From Crocinitomicaceae bacterium (GTDB lineage Bacteria > Bacteroidota > Bacteroidia > Flavobacteriales_D > Crocinitomicaceae): a DNA stretch of 32,059 nucleotides. The position numbers and the translations under genes were made by a program. Below the pieces are notes generated by a model. That model did not search any database. It was not told the origin of the DNA and saw only the letters and a program-made list of their open reading frames with translations. The stretch spans positions 1 through 32,059 of the forward strand of contig SSGT01000053.1 in assembly GCA_008017065.1 (NCBI GenBank), in the 5' to 3' direction. Below, in pieces: positions 8,182 to 15,981 of this stretch (its first letter is position 1; each line of letters starts with the position of its first letter).

Positions 8182-9466
8182 TGGATATACTAATAAAGTG
8201 CTAAAGTACGCAAAGCTTTTGTGCCTTAAAAGTATTTTGTTGATTTTGGTTTATTCTTGCGGGATAAAAAAGAAATACTTCGAGAATACAGACAAAAAAA
8301 ACGGTTCTGAAAACCATGTAATTATCAGTCCAAAAGAAGGAGATGAACTCCAAACGGAGGAAAAATATGCGCAACTCAAATTGGGATGCGAGCGGTTATA
8401 CCTTTACTTGGATTCACTGCGCGGAAAACGGGTAGCCATTGTCGGCAACCAAACGTCGATGATTGGAAAAACACATTTGGTGGACACACTACTTTCCTTG
8501 GGAATTGACATCAAGAAAGTTTTTGCTCCGGAACATGGTTTCAGAGGCGATGCCGATGCAGGTGAAAAAGTATACAGTGGTATTGATATGCGTACGGGTA
8601 TTCCCCTCGTTTCGCTCTACGGAAACAACAAAAAGCCAAAACCATCCCAACTCGCTGATGTAGACATCGTACTGTACGATATTCAAGATGTAGGTGTACG
8701 ATTTTACACCTACATTTCTACCTTGCATTACGTGATGGAAAGTTGTGCCGAAAACGACAAGCCAATCATTGTATTGGATCGTCCAAATCCAAATGGTCAT
8801 TATGTTGACGGTCCGGTTCGCGACAGTGCGCATCGCTCCTTTGTGGGTATGCATCCCGTGCCCATCGTGTATGGAATGACGATTGGTGAATACGCATTAA
8901 TGATTAACGATGAATGCTGGCTCGCCGACAGTGTACATTGCAAATTGAATGTCGTTCCGTGCAAAAATTACTCGCACAAAATGAGGCATTCCGTTCCGAT
9001 TCCACCGAGTCCAAACCTACGTTCCGACGCATCGATTGCATTGTACCCGAGTTTGTGTCTTTTTGAAGCAACGACGGTCAGTATCGGACGTGGGACAGAG
9101 CGTCCGTTTGAGTATTTTGGACATCCTAAATTTCCGGAACAGTCATTTTCATTCACTCCAATTTCCAGTTTTGGAGCTAAAAGTCCGTTGTGGGAGAACA
9201 AATTATGTTACGGATTTGATTTGAATCCGACGACCAAAAAACGCTCCTACGACCTCAACCTGAACTGGCTATTGGAAGCCAAAAATTTGTTGGGCGACAG
9301 CAGTCAATTCATCGATCAACCCGCATTTTTCGACCGATTGGCAGGAACGGCTGAACTGCGGAAACAAATCAACGAAGGATGGAGTGCGAAAGAAATTCGG
9401 GCTTCATGGAAACCAGCTATTCAAGAATTCCGAAAAATTCGTTCGAAATATTTACTTTACGATTGA
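8162..9466 (+). CDS. namZ: DUF1343 / NamZ-like exo-beta-N-acetylmuramidase lipoprotein
   Basis: The family includes NamZ, which removes terminal N-acetylmuramic acid from peptidoglycan fragments, so a role in wall recycling is likely. Family marks are RVAIVGNQTSM, KVFAPEHGFRG, VPLVSLYG-like IPLVSLYGNNKKP, DIVLYDIQDVGVRFYTYIST, VLDRPNPNG and GMTIGEYALM. The lipobox LVYSC (Cys 33 from this start) anchors it in a membrane. The ATG at 8162 overlaps the 5' end of the divergent permease by 20 bases; a GTG at 8198 would give a 20-residue signal sequence and remove the overlap, and may be the true start. Downstream it converges on purE with 3 bases between stop codons. The family call is firm; the precise substrate is inferred from characterised relatives. 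Confidence 0.9.
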   Translation: MKYSNFNGYTNKVLKYAKLLCLKSILLILVYSCGIKKKYFENTDKKNGSENHVIISPKEGDELQTEEKYAQLKLGCERLYLYLDSLRGKRVAIVGNQTSMIGKTHLVDTLLSLGIDIKKVFAPEHGFRGDADAGEKVYSGIDMRTGIPLVSLYGNNKKPKPSQLADVDIVLYDIQDVGVRFYTYISTLHYVMESCAENDKPIIVLDRPNPNGHYVDGPVRDSAHRSFVGMHPVPIVYGMTIGEYALMINDECWLADSVHCKLNVVPCKNYSHKMRHSVPIPPSPNLRSDASIALYPSLCLFEATTVSIGRGTERPFEYFGHPKFPEQSFSFTPISSFGAKSPLWENKLCYGFDLNPTTKKRSYDLNLNWLLEAKNLLGDSSQFIDQPAFFDRLAGTAELRKQINEGWSAKEIRASWKPAIQEFRKIRSKYLLYD

Positions 9467-9469
9467 GAA

Positions 9470-9949
9470 TTACTGTCCTAAATTCTCACCGCTTTTTAGC
9501 ACTGCTTGCTTCAATTCTTCCATATAATCAGCCAAACGTTGCAAGAGTGCTTCGTCAGATGTAGCGATCATTTTTGCAGCTAAGATCCCTGCATTTTTCG
9601 CCGCATTCAACGCAACCGTCGCCACGGGAATTCCATTCGGCATTTGCAGAATTGAGAGGATACTGTCCCATCCATCAATTGAGTTGCTCGATTTGATCGG
9701 AACGCCAATCACCGGTAATGGTGTCAACGAGGCTGTCATTCCTGGCAAATGCGCAGCGCCTCCTGCTCCAGCGATGATTACTTTGATTCCTTTTTTGTGC
9801 GCATTTTTTGCATACTCAAACATCAATTCTGGTGTTCGATGTGCCGAAACAACATTGATTTCGTACGCTACACCCAATTCTCTCAAAATTGTTGCTGCTT
9901 CTTGCATGATTGGAAGGTCTGACTTACTTCCCATGATAATTCCTACCAT
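9470..9949 (-). CDS. purE: 5-(carboxyamino)imidazole ribonucleotide mutase
   Basis: Class I PurE; moves the carboxyl group of N5-CAIR to C4 of the imidazole ring in purine synthesis, acting right after PurK. The 159-residue protein has [13 protein letters not shown] (phosphate loop), the conserved [14 protein letters not shown] with the catalytic His, [17 protein letters not shown], and PVIGVPIKS. All active-site segments are present. It starts 23 bases after the purK stop, so the two form an operon in the order K then E and are surely co-transcribed from the purK promoter. Confidence 0.97.
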   Translation of the reverse strand: MVGIIMGSKSDLPIMQEAATILRELGVAYEINVVSAHRTPELMFEYAKNAHKKGIKVIIAGAGGAAHLPGMTASLTPLPVIGVPIKSSNSIDGWDSILSILQMPNGIPVATVALNAAKNAGILAAKMIATSDEALLQRLADYMEELKQAVLKSGENLGQ

Positions 9950-9972
9950 TTCATTTCGTTTTGAATGATTAC

Positions 9973-11124
9973 TTATGATTGTGCAACAACACGAATCAAT
10001 GATTTGATATCTCTTCCTGTTTGCTTCGCTTCTTCAATCGTTTCAGCCGCAATGGTTACATGTCCCATTTTACGGAGCGATTTGGTATTGGCTTTACCGT
10101 ACACATGTACTTTTACTCCCGGAATCGCCATCGCTTTTTCCATGCCGTCGTAAATAGCTGCGCCTTCGAAGCCTTTTTCACCGAGTAAATTAATCATCAC
10201 ACCCGGCTGAATCATGCGCGTTGAACCCAACGGCAAATTCAAAATACTGCGCATGTGTTGCTCAAACTGAGAAGTAACATTGCACTCAATCGTGTGGTGA
10301 CCACTGTTGTGTGGACGCGGTGCGATTTCGTTGACCAATAAATCGCCTGATTTTGTCAAAAATAATTCAACGGCTAAGATTCCAACCATTCCAAGAGATT
10401 CGATGAGTTGAATCGCCAATTTCTCAGCATTTTTTGCGATTTCTTCCGTGATTTTTGCTGGAGAAAAAAGGAATTCTACCAAATTTGCTTCTGGATTAAA
10501 TTCGCATTCCACCACGGGGAAAACAGCCGTTTCTCCATTTTCGTTACGCGAAACAATCACCGATAATTCTTTTTCAAAATCAACAAAAGATTCCAATACA
10601 CTCGGCACATCAAATGCGTTTACAAGATCGGATGCTGTTTTGAGTGCAGTCACTCCTTTTCCATCGTAACCACCTTTGCGCATTTTTTGCATGAATGGAA
10701 ACTCTGGCAGAAAAGCGTCAATCGCTGCTTTGTTTTCCACCAAATGAAACGGAGGAGTTGGAATGTGATTGGCTTGATAAAATTGCTTTTGAAGTCCTTT
10801 GTCTTGCACCATTCTCAAAATAGCCGGCTGCGGAAACACTTTCTTGCCCTCCGCTTCCAATTGCTCCAACGCTTCGATATTGACGTGCTCGATTTCAACT
10901 GTCAATACGTCTTTATCTTGTCCAAATCGGTAAACGGTGTCAAAATCAGTCAATGATCCAACAGTAAACGAATGTGCCAAATCCACGCAAGGAGCTTGGG
11001 GATCAGGATCCAAACAATGTACATATACATCGTAGTTTACCGCCTCTTGAATCAACATTCTCCCCAACTGACCGCCTCCTAAAACGCCCAATCGGAAGTC
11101 TTTTCCGTACCATTTTTTTTGCAT
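9973..11124 (-). CDS. purK: 5-(carboxyamino)imidazole ribonucleotide synthase
   Basis: ATP-grasp enzyme that carboxylates AIR to N5-CAIR with bicarbonate; its product passes to PurE. 383 residues from the ATG at 11124, normal for the family. Visible features are [18 protein letters not shown] near residues 10-28, [15 protein letters not shown] (ATP-binding loop), and [19 protein letters not shown], the highly conserved PurK signature for metal and substrate binding. An in-frame start 14 codons upstream exists but those codons are unlike the family and overlap the promoter, so [10 protein letters not shown] is chosen. A very well-formed promoter ends only about 4 bases before the ATG, so the mRNA may have almost no leader. 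Confidence 0.96.
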   Translation of the reverse strand: MQKKWYGKDFRLGVLGGGQLGRMLIQEAVNYDVYVHCLDPDPQAPCVDLAHSFTVGSLTDFDTVYRFGQDKDVLTVEIEHVNIEALEQLEAEGKKVFPQPAILRMVQDKGLQKQFYQANHIPTPPFHLVENKAAIDAFLPEFPFMQKMRKGGYDGKGVTALKTASDLVNAFDVPSVLESFVDFEKELSVIVSRNENGETAVFPVVECEFNPEANLVEFLFSPAKITEEIAKNAEKLAIQLIESLGMVGILAVELFLTKSGDLLVNEIAPRPHNSGHHTIECNVTSQFEQHMRSILNLPLGSTRMIQPGVMINLLGEKGFEGAAIYDGMEKAMAIPGVKVHVYGKANTKSLRKMGHVTIAAETIEEAKQTGRDIKSLIRVVAQS

Positions 11125-11128
11125 GGCA

Positions 11129-11159
11129 CAAAGATAAGACAAAGGTTTGATTCCTTCAA
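11129..11159 (-). promoter_or_regulatory. Promoter of purK-purE (TTG, 20-base spacer, TATCTTTG)
   Basis: On the minus strand TTG (11157-11159) is followed after exactly 20 bases by TATCTTTG (11136-11129), matching the Bacteroidota sigma factor consensus TTG-N19..21-TAnnTTTG in both boxes and spacing. The -7 box ends 4 bases before the purK ATG. Confidence 0.7.
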
Positions 11160-11277
11160 CTTCCAAGCAGGAGAAATGGATTGGCGACCGATGCGTTACG
11201 AGTTTTTAAACAATGCTATGCGGACAATTAATTGAGTCAAATCGCATTTGCATGGTCGAAATGGTTTCTTTTGTACC

Positions 11278-12171
11278 GTGAAATGGTTTCTCGTTACGTT
11301 TTTAGTACTTCCGCTTCTTGGAAATTCGCAGCTGCTCGATAATTCGAACGGACACGCCTTTGGAGAATTACCCTTTTTCAACGAAACGTTTATCAAAAAC
11401 AACCAAATCAAAGAACTTAAAGGAACCTACACCTATAAAAAGCTCGACGACATCATGCGTCCGTCCAACTACATTTACCGCTATGAATTTGACCAAGAAG
11501 GGCATCTGATTCGCTCCTTAGAAACACGTAAAGGTGTGTACGGAACGGATTCATTGGTCTTATTTTACGGCTACGACGTGCGCGGAAACTTAGCCTATGT
11601 TCGGAAAAAAGACAACCACGGCTATTGGTCAACACACTTTGAATACGACTCCTTGAAACGGAAAATCAAGGAAACCTATCGACGTGATATCGACACCGCG
11701 GGAACGCTCCTTGTTCCTTTTTTTGAAAGAAGTACCGTGTTGAGTTTCGAAACATACACCTACAAACAAACAGGAAATCAACTCAAAAAAACGACTTACA
11801 ACAACTATGGATTTCCCTACAAAGAAGAAATCAGCTATTTAGATAGCGCAGGGTTTGTAATCAACAAAGAATCGAAGTTAAAAATGACTTCTGAAAAAAC
11901 AACCACATATTATGGCTACAACGCCAACGGTTGGATTTCAAAAATTACCGTCGAAAACGAATCAAATCCTACGTTCAACTCCGAAGTTTTCTTCAAATAC
12001 GACACTTTTGGGAATTTGATTGAGAAACAAGTGTACGAAAATGGAAAACACATCACTGAGATTCAATTGATTTACAACACAAAAGATGGATTAATTTCTT
12101 CAATCTTGATCCGTGATGTAAAAACAAGTTTAATTACCATTCTGCGTTTCGAAGAAATCAAATTTCAATAG
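11278..12171 (+). CDS. Exported protein with RHS/YD-like beta repeats, unknown function
   Basis: I do not recognise a named family. The chosen start is the GTG at 11278, because it opens VKWFLVTFLVLPLLGNSQ, a standard signal peptide; a TTG at 11248 would add ten residues without benefit. The mature part of about 275 residues consists of repeated aromatic-rich strands such as YRYEFDQEGHLIRSLETR, FYGYDVRGNLAYVRKKD, FEYDSLKRKIKETYRR, YYGYNANGWISKITVEN and FKYDTFGNLIEKQVYENG. This Y-x-Y-D/N-x-x-G-x-L pattern is that of YD/RHS-type beta repeats, which build beta-barrel-like wraps in larger RHS proteins. No sorting domain or lipobox is seen, so the protein is likely periplasmic or outer-membrane associated. 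It is divergent from purK and ends just before the terminator side of the candidate small RNA. Confidence 0.75.
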   Translation: MKWFLVTFLVLPLLGNSQLLDNSNGHAFGELPFFNETFIKNNQIKELKGTYTYKKLDDIMRPSNYIYRYEFDQEGHLIRSLETRKGVYGTDSLVLFYGYDVRGNLAYVRKKDNHGYWSTHFEYDSLKRKIKETYRRDIDTAGTLLVPFFERSTVLSFETYTYKQTGNQLKKTTYNNYGFPYKEEISYLDSAGFVINKESKLKMTSEKTTTYYGYNANGWISKITVENESNPTFNSEVFFKYDTFGNLIEKQVYENGKHITEIQLIYNTKDGLISSILIRDVKTSLITILRFEEIKFQ

Positions 12172-12172
12172 C

Positions 12173-12201
12173 AAAAAAAAATGCCCTAGTAAACTAGGAC
12201 A
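12173..12201 (-). terminator. Intrinsic terminator of the small RNA / pdxJ unit
   Basis: On the minus strand TGTCCTAG and CTAGGGCA pair across a TTTA loop (one mismatch), and the hairpin is followed directly by nine T residues (12181-12173). The U-run is on one side only, so it acts on leftward transcription. It lies two bases beyond the stop codon of the converging gene. Confidence 0.75.
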
Positions 12202-12263
12202 TTCTCACCACATTGTCATCATCAGTAGTAAATTTCTTTGTGGCGTATGCTTATTTCATTTCC
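12176..12263 (-). ncRNA. Candidate small RNA with own promoter and terminator
   Basis: The minus strand of this 214-base gap holds a complete small transcription unit. A consensus promoter (12268-12299) would start RNA near 12263. The RNA can form a hairpin from CGCCACA (12245-12239) and TGTGGTG (12212-12206) with a loop of about 26 bases, then a terminator stem (12201-12182) followed by nine U residues. The product would be about 85-90 bases. The only reading frame with ATG at its start is two codons long (ATG AAA TAA at 12259-12251), so it is probably non-coding. I do not recognise it as 6S, tmRNA, SRP RNA or RNase P. pdxJ lies 120 bases upstream on the same strand, so read-through could also end here. 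Confidence 0.5.
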
Positions 12264-12267
12264 ACTG

Positions 12268-12299
12268 CAAATATAAACGCATCGAAGGAAAAAAATCAA
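12268..12299 (-). promoter_or_regulatory. Promoter of the candidate small RNA
   Basis: Minus-strand TTG at 12299-12297, a 21-base spacer, and TATATTTG at 12275-12268 match the Bacteroidota -33/-7 consensus in both boxes. There is no protein gene downstream on this strand before the terminator at 12201, which is why a small RNA is proposed. Confidence 0.55.
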
Positions 12300-12385
12300 T
12301 TCCGTAGTTGGACATTCGCTGGACACAATGCAAAATTGTTTTAAACTAAAAATATAAAATACACAACTTATTCAAATACTATTAA

Positions 12386-13102
12386 TTAAACAAGCAAATG
12401 CTTGTATTGCTGAATTGTGTTTTCAAGACCTAAATACAGCGCGTCTGAAATTAAGGCATGTCCGATTGACACTTCCAACAGTTGAGGAATGTGTTGCTTG
12501 AAAAATTTGAGATTCTCCAAACTCAAATCATGTCCGGCGTTGATGCCTAAACCAAAATCTGTCGCGAGGTAAGCAGCATTGATATATGCTTCAATGGCTT
12601 CGGTAGGATTGTTGGGGTAATTTTCAGCAAATGGTCCGGTATAAAACTCTATTCGGTCCACGCCTGTGAGCGAGGCATATTCAATATTCACCAGGTTTGT
12701 GTCTACAAAAATCGATGTGCGCACACCGTGTGATTTCAACTCCGCGATAATCGCTTTCAATGATTCGATATGTTTCTTGGTGTCCCAACCGGCGTTCGAC
12801 GTCAATACATGCGGAGGATCGGGTACCAAGGTAGCTTGCTGTGGCTTAATTTCAGCAATCATTCGCATGAAGCGTTCGTCGGGATACCCTTCGATGTTTA
12901 GTTCGGTTTGAACTACTTGCTTCAAATCGTACACATCTTGGGTTGTGATGTGTCGCTCATCGGGACGCGGATGAATCGTAATTCCATCAGCACCAAATCG
13001 TTCACAATCAATTGCTACTTGAGTCACACTCGGAACATTTCCACCACGTGCGTTGCGTAATGTGGCAATTTTGTTGATATTTACACTCAATTTTGTAGAC
13101 AT
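12386..13102 (-). CDS. pdxJ: Pyridoxine 5'-phosphate synthase
   Basis: Condenses 1-deoxyxylulose 5-phosphate with 3-hydroxy-1-aminoacetone phosphate to give pyridoxine 5'-phosphate, the last step of DXP-dependent vitamin B6 synthesis; TIM barrel, cytoplasmic. The 238-residue chain shows the N-terminal [18 protein letters not shown], the signature [16 protein letters not shown], the phosphate-binding [13 protein letters not shown], and [13 protein letters not shown] near the end. The ATG at 13102 is chosen over a longer frame because family members start a few residues before LSVNIN. Downstream lies the small-RNA region. It is divergent from the CBS/nadK pair. Confidence 0.97.
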   Translation of the reverse strand: MSTKLSVNINKIATLRNARGGNVPSVTQVAIDCERFGADGITIHPRPDERHITTQDVYDLKQVVQTELNIEGYPDERFMRMIAEIKPQQATLVPDPPHVLTSNAGWDTKKHIESLKAIIAELKSHGVRTSIFVDTNLVNIEYASLTGVDRIEFYTGPFAENYPNNPTEAIEAYINAAYLATDFGLGINAGHDLSLENLKFFKQHIPQLLEVSIGHALISDALYLGLENTIQQYKHLLV

Positions 13103-13123
13103 ACGGATTGTTTTTTTTGACAA

Positions 13124-13131
13124 CAAATTTA
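13124..13131 (-). promoter_or_regulatory. Putative -7 promoter element of pdxJ
   Basis: Minus-strand TAAATTTG matches TAnnTTTG and ends 21 bases before the pdxJ ATG. No TTG is found at the right spacing upstream, so support is partial. Confidence 0.35.
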
Positions 13132-13166
13132 AGAAATATCAACTTATTTAGTACTTTGGCAACACG

Positions 13167-13829
13167 ATGACAGCAAAAGATTTAATTACAGACGAAATCC
13201 CCCCGCTAAAACACACAGATACAGGTGAAATCGCATTGCGATGGATGGATGAATTTAAAGTGACTCACCTACCCGTGCTGAAAAATGACAATTTTGTGGG
13301 GCTTATTTCAGAATCTGATATTCTGGACAAGTTGGATTTGCATGAGACACTGGACAAACTGTTCGATCATCTCCCACGGCCTTACGTTTTTGCAAATGCG
13401 CACATTTACGAAGTCTTGTTTCGTGTTTCAGAGCAAAAAATTTCCGTTGTTCCTATCCTCGACACCGATGAAAGTTACCTCGGCTGCACGAGTATTCATC
13501 AGCTGATCACGATGATTGCCAACACCGGAAGCATCAAAGAAGTGGGTGGAATTATTGTATTGGAAGTCAACAAACACGATTATTCGTTGGCACAAATTGC
13601 ACAAATCGTTGAAAGCAACAACGCCAAAATTTTGAGTTCATACATCATGTCGTCGCCCGATTCCACCAAACTGGATATTACACTCAAAATCAATCAAATT
13701 GAGTTGGATCGCATCATTCGAACTTTTGAGCGTTACGATTATACGATCAATGCTTCTTTTCAAAAAAGTAATTTTGACGACGATTTGCAATTGCGGTATG
13801 ATTCGCTAATTAATTACCTTAACTTGTAA
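13167..13829 (+). CDS. CBS-pair protein with C-terminal ACT-like domain
   Basis: A 220-residue soluble regulator of the AcuB-like kind. Two CBS motifs occupy about residues 1-60 (DLITDEIPPLKHTDTGEIAL...HLPVLKNDNFVGLISESDIL) and 65-120 (RPYVFANAHIYEVLFRVSEQ...VVPILDTDESYLGCTSIHQL). CBS pairs usually bind adenine nucleotides. From about residue 128 (GGIIVLEVNKHDYSLAQIAQIVESNNAKILS) the pattern is that of an ACT small-molecule-binding fold. The gene is 5 bases ahead of nadK, so the pair is an operon. Since NadK uses ATP and NAD, adenylate sensing beside it makes sense, but a direct functional link is inference. From memory this CBS-nadK pair is widely conserved in Flavobacteriales. Confidence 0.88.
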   Translation: MTAKDLITDEIPPLKHTDTGEIALRWMDEFKVTHLPVLKNDNFVGLISESDILDKLDLHETLDKLFDHLPRPYVFANAHIYEVLFRVSEQKISVVPILDTDESYLGCTSIHQLITMIANTGSIKEVGGIIVLEVNKHDYSLAQIAQIVESNNAKILSSYIMSSPDSTKLDITLKINQIELDRIIRTFERYDYTINASFQKSNFDDDLQLRYDSLINYLNL

Positions 13830-13834
13830 ACAGG

Positions 13835-14713
13835 ATGAACGTTGCAATCTATGCTCAAAAAGTCAACAAACAAGATGCTCACACGTTTGAAGAATTGTTG
13901 AAAATTATCGCAGATTTCGGATGGAAAGCCATTCTTGAAAAAGACTTTAAAACGCAACTTGTCAAAAAAGCGGGATTGGGTAAAGAATGTAAAACGTTTA
14001 ACTCGCATCGGGATTTTAAAACGGGAATTGATTTCGCCTTTAGCCTCGGCGGTGACGGAACGTTCATAAAAACGGTAAGTTACATCCGAGATTCGGGCGT
14101 TCCGATTTTGGGGATCAATACGGGAAGACTTGGTTTTTTGGCCAACATCAACCGCGATCAAATCCACAGCACGCTCGATTTGGTGCGCGAAAAGAAATTT
14201 GTCTACCAAGAACGTTCCCTGCTGCGAGTTGAAACAGAAAATGACTTGTTTGGAGAAGACAATATTGCGCTGAATGAGGTAACCTTGCACAAAAAAGACA
14301 CCGCTTCGATGATCACCGTTCACGCTGCGCTCGACGATCATTACTTGAATTCCTATTGGGCAGACGGACTGATTGTTGCCACGCCTACCGGATCAACGGC
14401 TTACAGTTTGAGTTGCGGAGGACCGATCATTACACCCGGTTGTTTGGTGCATATCCTCACGCCAATCGCACCACACAACTTGAATGTACGCCCGATGGTG
14501 GTACCCGATCATTTGCCAATCAAATTGAAAATTGAAGGTCGTCAGCGGAAGTATTTAGTGAGTTTAGACTCCAACACGAAGCCCATAGCTGAAGGTGCAG
14601 AAATCTTTATACACAAAGCTGAATTCATGATCAACGTGATGAAATTTGAAGAAAACACCTTCCTCGACACCATCCGTAACAAAATGCTTTGGGGACTTGA
14701 TAAGCGGAATTAA
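13835..14713 (+). CDS. nadK: NAD kinase
   Basis: Phosphorylates NAD to NADP; cytoplasmic, the only route to NADP in most bacteria. 292 residues, usual length. Diagnostic segments: FSLGGDGTFIKTV with the GGDG motif at residues 72-75, GINTGRLGFLANI, ALNEVTLHKKD with the conserved Asn-Glu, DGLIVATPTGSTAYSLSCGGPI, and the C-terminal LTPIAPHNLNVRPMVVPD. The start ATG lies 5 bases after the CBS gene stop. The genes that follow downstream are unrelated and look accessory. Confidence 0.97.
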   Translation: MNVAIYAQKVNKQDAHTFEELLKIIADFGWKAILEKDFKTQLVKKAGLGKECKTFNSHRDFKTGIDFAFSLGGDGTFIKTVSYIRDSGVPILGINTGRLGFLANINRDQIHSTLDLVREKKFVYQERSLLRVETENDLFGEDNIALNEVTLHKKDTASMITVHAALDDHYLNSYWADGLIVATPTGSTAYSLSCGGPIITPGCLVHILTPIAPHNLNVRPMVVPDHLPIKLKIEGRQRKYLVSLDSNTKPIAEGAEIFIHKAEFMINVMKFEENTFLDTIRNKMLWGLDKRN

Positions 14714-14734
14714 ACCAAAGCAAACTAGACGTGC

Positions 14735-15385
14735 ATGCCCAATAAAATGAAACTAGAATACCCAACTAAATATTCTGACACCCGAGGAACTGAGCACAGT
14801 GTGTTTATCACGGATGGCGAAAGTCTGAAAATTAAAATCAGAGGGATCGTTTTTGAAGGCAATTTTTACGAATTGACACCAATTGCCGGTCAAGAAGAGA
14901 ATGCAAGCAAACTTTTTGACTTGAATGAATTTGGAGATTTAAGTGGAATATTGGATTTGACAGCCGGCGCAAAACCTCCAGCATATTCATTAACTGTACA
15001 AATACCGATTAAAATCATTTCTCATGAAAATAATGAACTGGATGCTATAATTGACTTTAGCATCAATCCGCATCAAATGGACCTTGTTTTTGAAGGAAAA
15101 ACATACAAATTCGAGAACCCAAATTTTGAATATGGACTGTCGCCAAATTACACAAAATCATTAAACATCAACTATATTAAATGTTGTATAAATTGTAAGT
15201 TTTCAGAATATTCCCCATTCGGTAACCAAGAATATGGTGATTTGATGTGTTTTAAAAAATGTAAAGAAGAATGGGCAAAAATTGGTTATACAGGATTAAA
15301 AGATACTGAAAACTGGGAGAAAATCGATAATCGAATTACAACACAAGAAGCTTATTGGTGCGAGGAATTCAAATTGAAGGATTAA
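14735..15385 (+). CDS. DUF6304-like cysteine-rich protein
   Basis: A 216-residue cytoplasmic protein with no signal peptide or membrane segment. I recognise the pattern of DUF6304, a family of unknown function: an N-terminal beta region (IKIRGIVFEGNFYELTPI), an acidic middle (DAIIDFSINPHQMDLVFEG), and a C-terminal cysteine block: CCINCKFSEYSPFG, then LMCFKKCKEEW, then EAYWCEEF. The conserved cysteines (C-x2-C, C, C) suggest a metal site. The gene is visibly more AT-rich than its neighbours and uses codons such as ATA and AAT more freely, which hints at transfer. It is bounded on the right by a short GCCAG...CTGGC palindrome. The first ATG (14735) is used; a second lies 12 bases in. The family call is from memory of the motif layout. 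Confidence 0.65.
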   Translation: MPNKMKLEYPTKYSDTRGTEHSVFITDGESLKIKIRGIVFEGNFYELTPIAGQEENASKLFDLNEFGDLSGILDLTAGAKPPAYSLTVQIPIKIISHENNELDAIIDFSINPHQMDLVFEGKTYKFENPNFEYGLSPNYTKSLNINYIKCCINCKFSEYSPFGNQEYGDLMCFKKCKEEWAKIGYTGLKDTENWEKIDNRITTQEAYWCEEFKLKD

Positions 15386-15389
15386 AAAT

Positions 15390-15416
15390 AATGCCAGCAC
15401 ACAACAGCAGTCTGGC
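15390..15416. repeat. Short palindromic element after the DUF6304-like gene
   Basis: GCCAG and CTGGC face each other across about 14 bases directly behind the stop codon, in a stretch (GCCAGCACACAACAGCAG) that recalls short elements I have seen behind accessory genes in Bacteroidota. It is not followed by a U-run, so it is not a plain terminator. The attC consensus (GTTRRRY/RYYYAAC) is not clearly met. Confidence 0.3.
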
Positions 15417-15472
15417 GGCAATCCTCCAATCTCACTTCGAAACAACAAGTAACTAATTTAATATTTCTAAAA

Positions 15473-15880
15473 ATGAAAAGATTACTCTACACAGCGTTTT
15501 TATCGCTTTTGTCAACCGTCGTGTTTGCGCAGCAGCAGCAATTCCAACTTTCGACGCATATTTTGGATGTCTCGAAAGGTTCGCCTGCACGTGATGTTTC
15601 GATCAAACTCGAAAAGTACGACGATCAAACGAAAACGTGGTCGTTTGTTGCCGATAATAAAACAGATTCAAACGGAAGAATTTCTGATTTCTTAAGTTCA
15701 GAGAAAACCAATTTGGGTGTCTACAAACTCACATTTCATACGCGCGAATATTTTCAAAAAGAGGGTGTAGAAAGCTTTTATCCATTTATCGAAGTGGTTT
15801 TTGAAATCACAGATCAAAATCATTATCATGTCCCAATCACACTGTCTGCTTTCGGTTATTCCACGTATCGCGGTAATTAA
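15473..15880 (+). CDS. Exported 5-hydroxyisourate hydrolase (transthyretin-like)
   Basis: Hydrolyses 5-hydroxyisourate, the product of urate oxidation, in the ureide pathway; homotetramer of the transthyretin fold. The 135-residue protein has FQLSTHILDVSKGSPARDV (catalytic His 29), NKTDSNGRI (Arg 69), YHVPITLS (His 119) and the C-terminal tetrapeptide YRGN. The usual end is YRGS; Ser to Asn is unusual. MKRLLYTAFLSLLSTVVFAQ is a signal peptide, so the enzyme acts in the periplasm, as is known for the enterobacterial homologue. No urate oxidase or OHCU decarboxylase gene is present in the window, so its substrate source is unclear. It stands alone between the DUF6304-like and HPP genes. Confidence 0.9.
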   Translation: MKRLLYTAFLSLLSTVVFAQQQQFQLSTHILDVSKGSPARDVSIKLEKYDDQTKTWSFVADNKTDSNGRISDFLSSEKTNLGVYKLTFHTREYFQKEGVESFYPFIEVVFEITDQNHYHVPITLSAFGYSTYRGN

Positions 15881-15981
15881 CCACAACAAGAAAAGCGGTA
15901 ATCGTGTGGTTTGTTGCCAACAAAACCGAAAAAATAAGTAGAAAAAAAGTAGTACAAACATGCCAAACTCATACTGCCAGG

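Noticed and set aside
13814-14341. Minus-strand open frame of 175 codons opposite nadK.
   Set aside because: It mirrors the nadK codons and the overlapping plus-strand protein has every NAD kinase motif; no support for a coding antisense gene.
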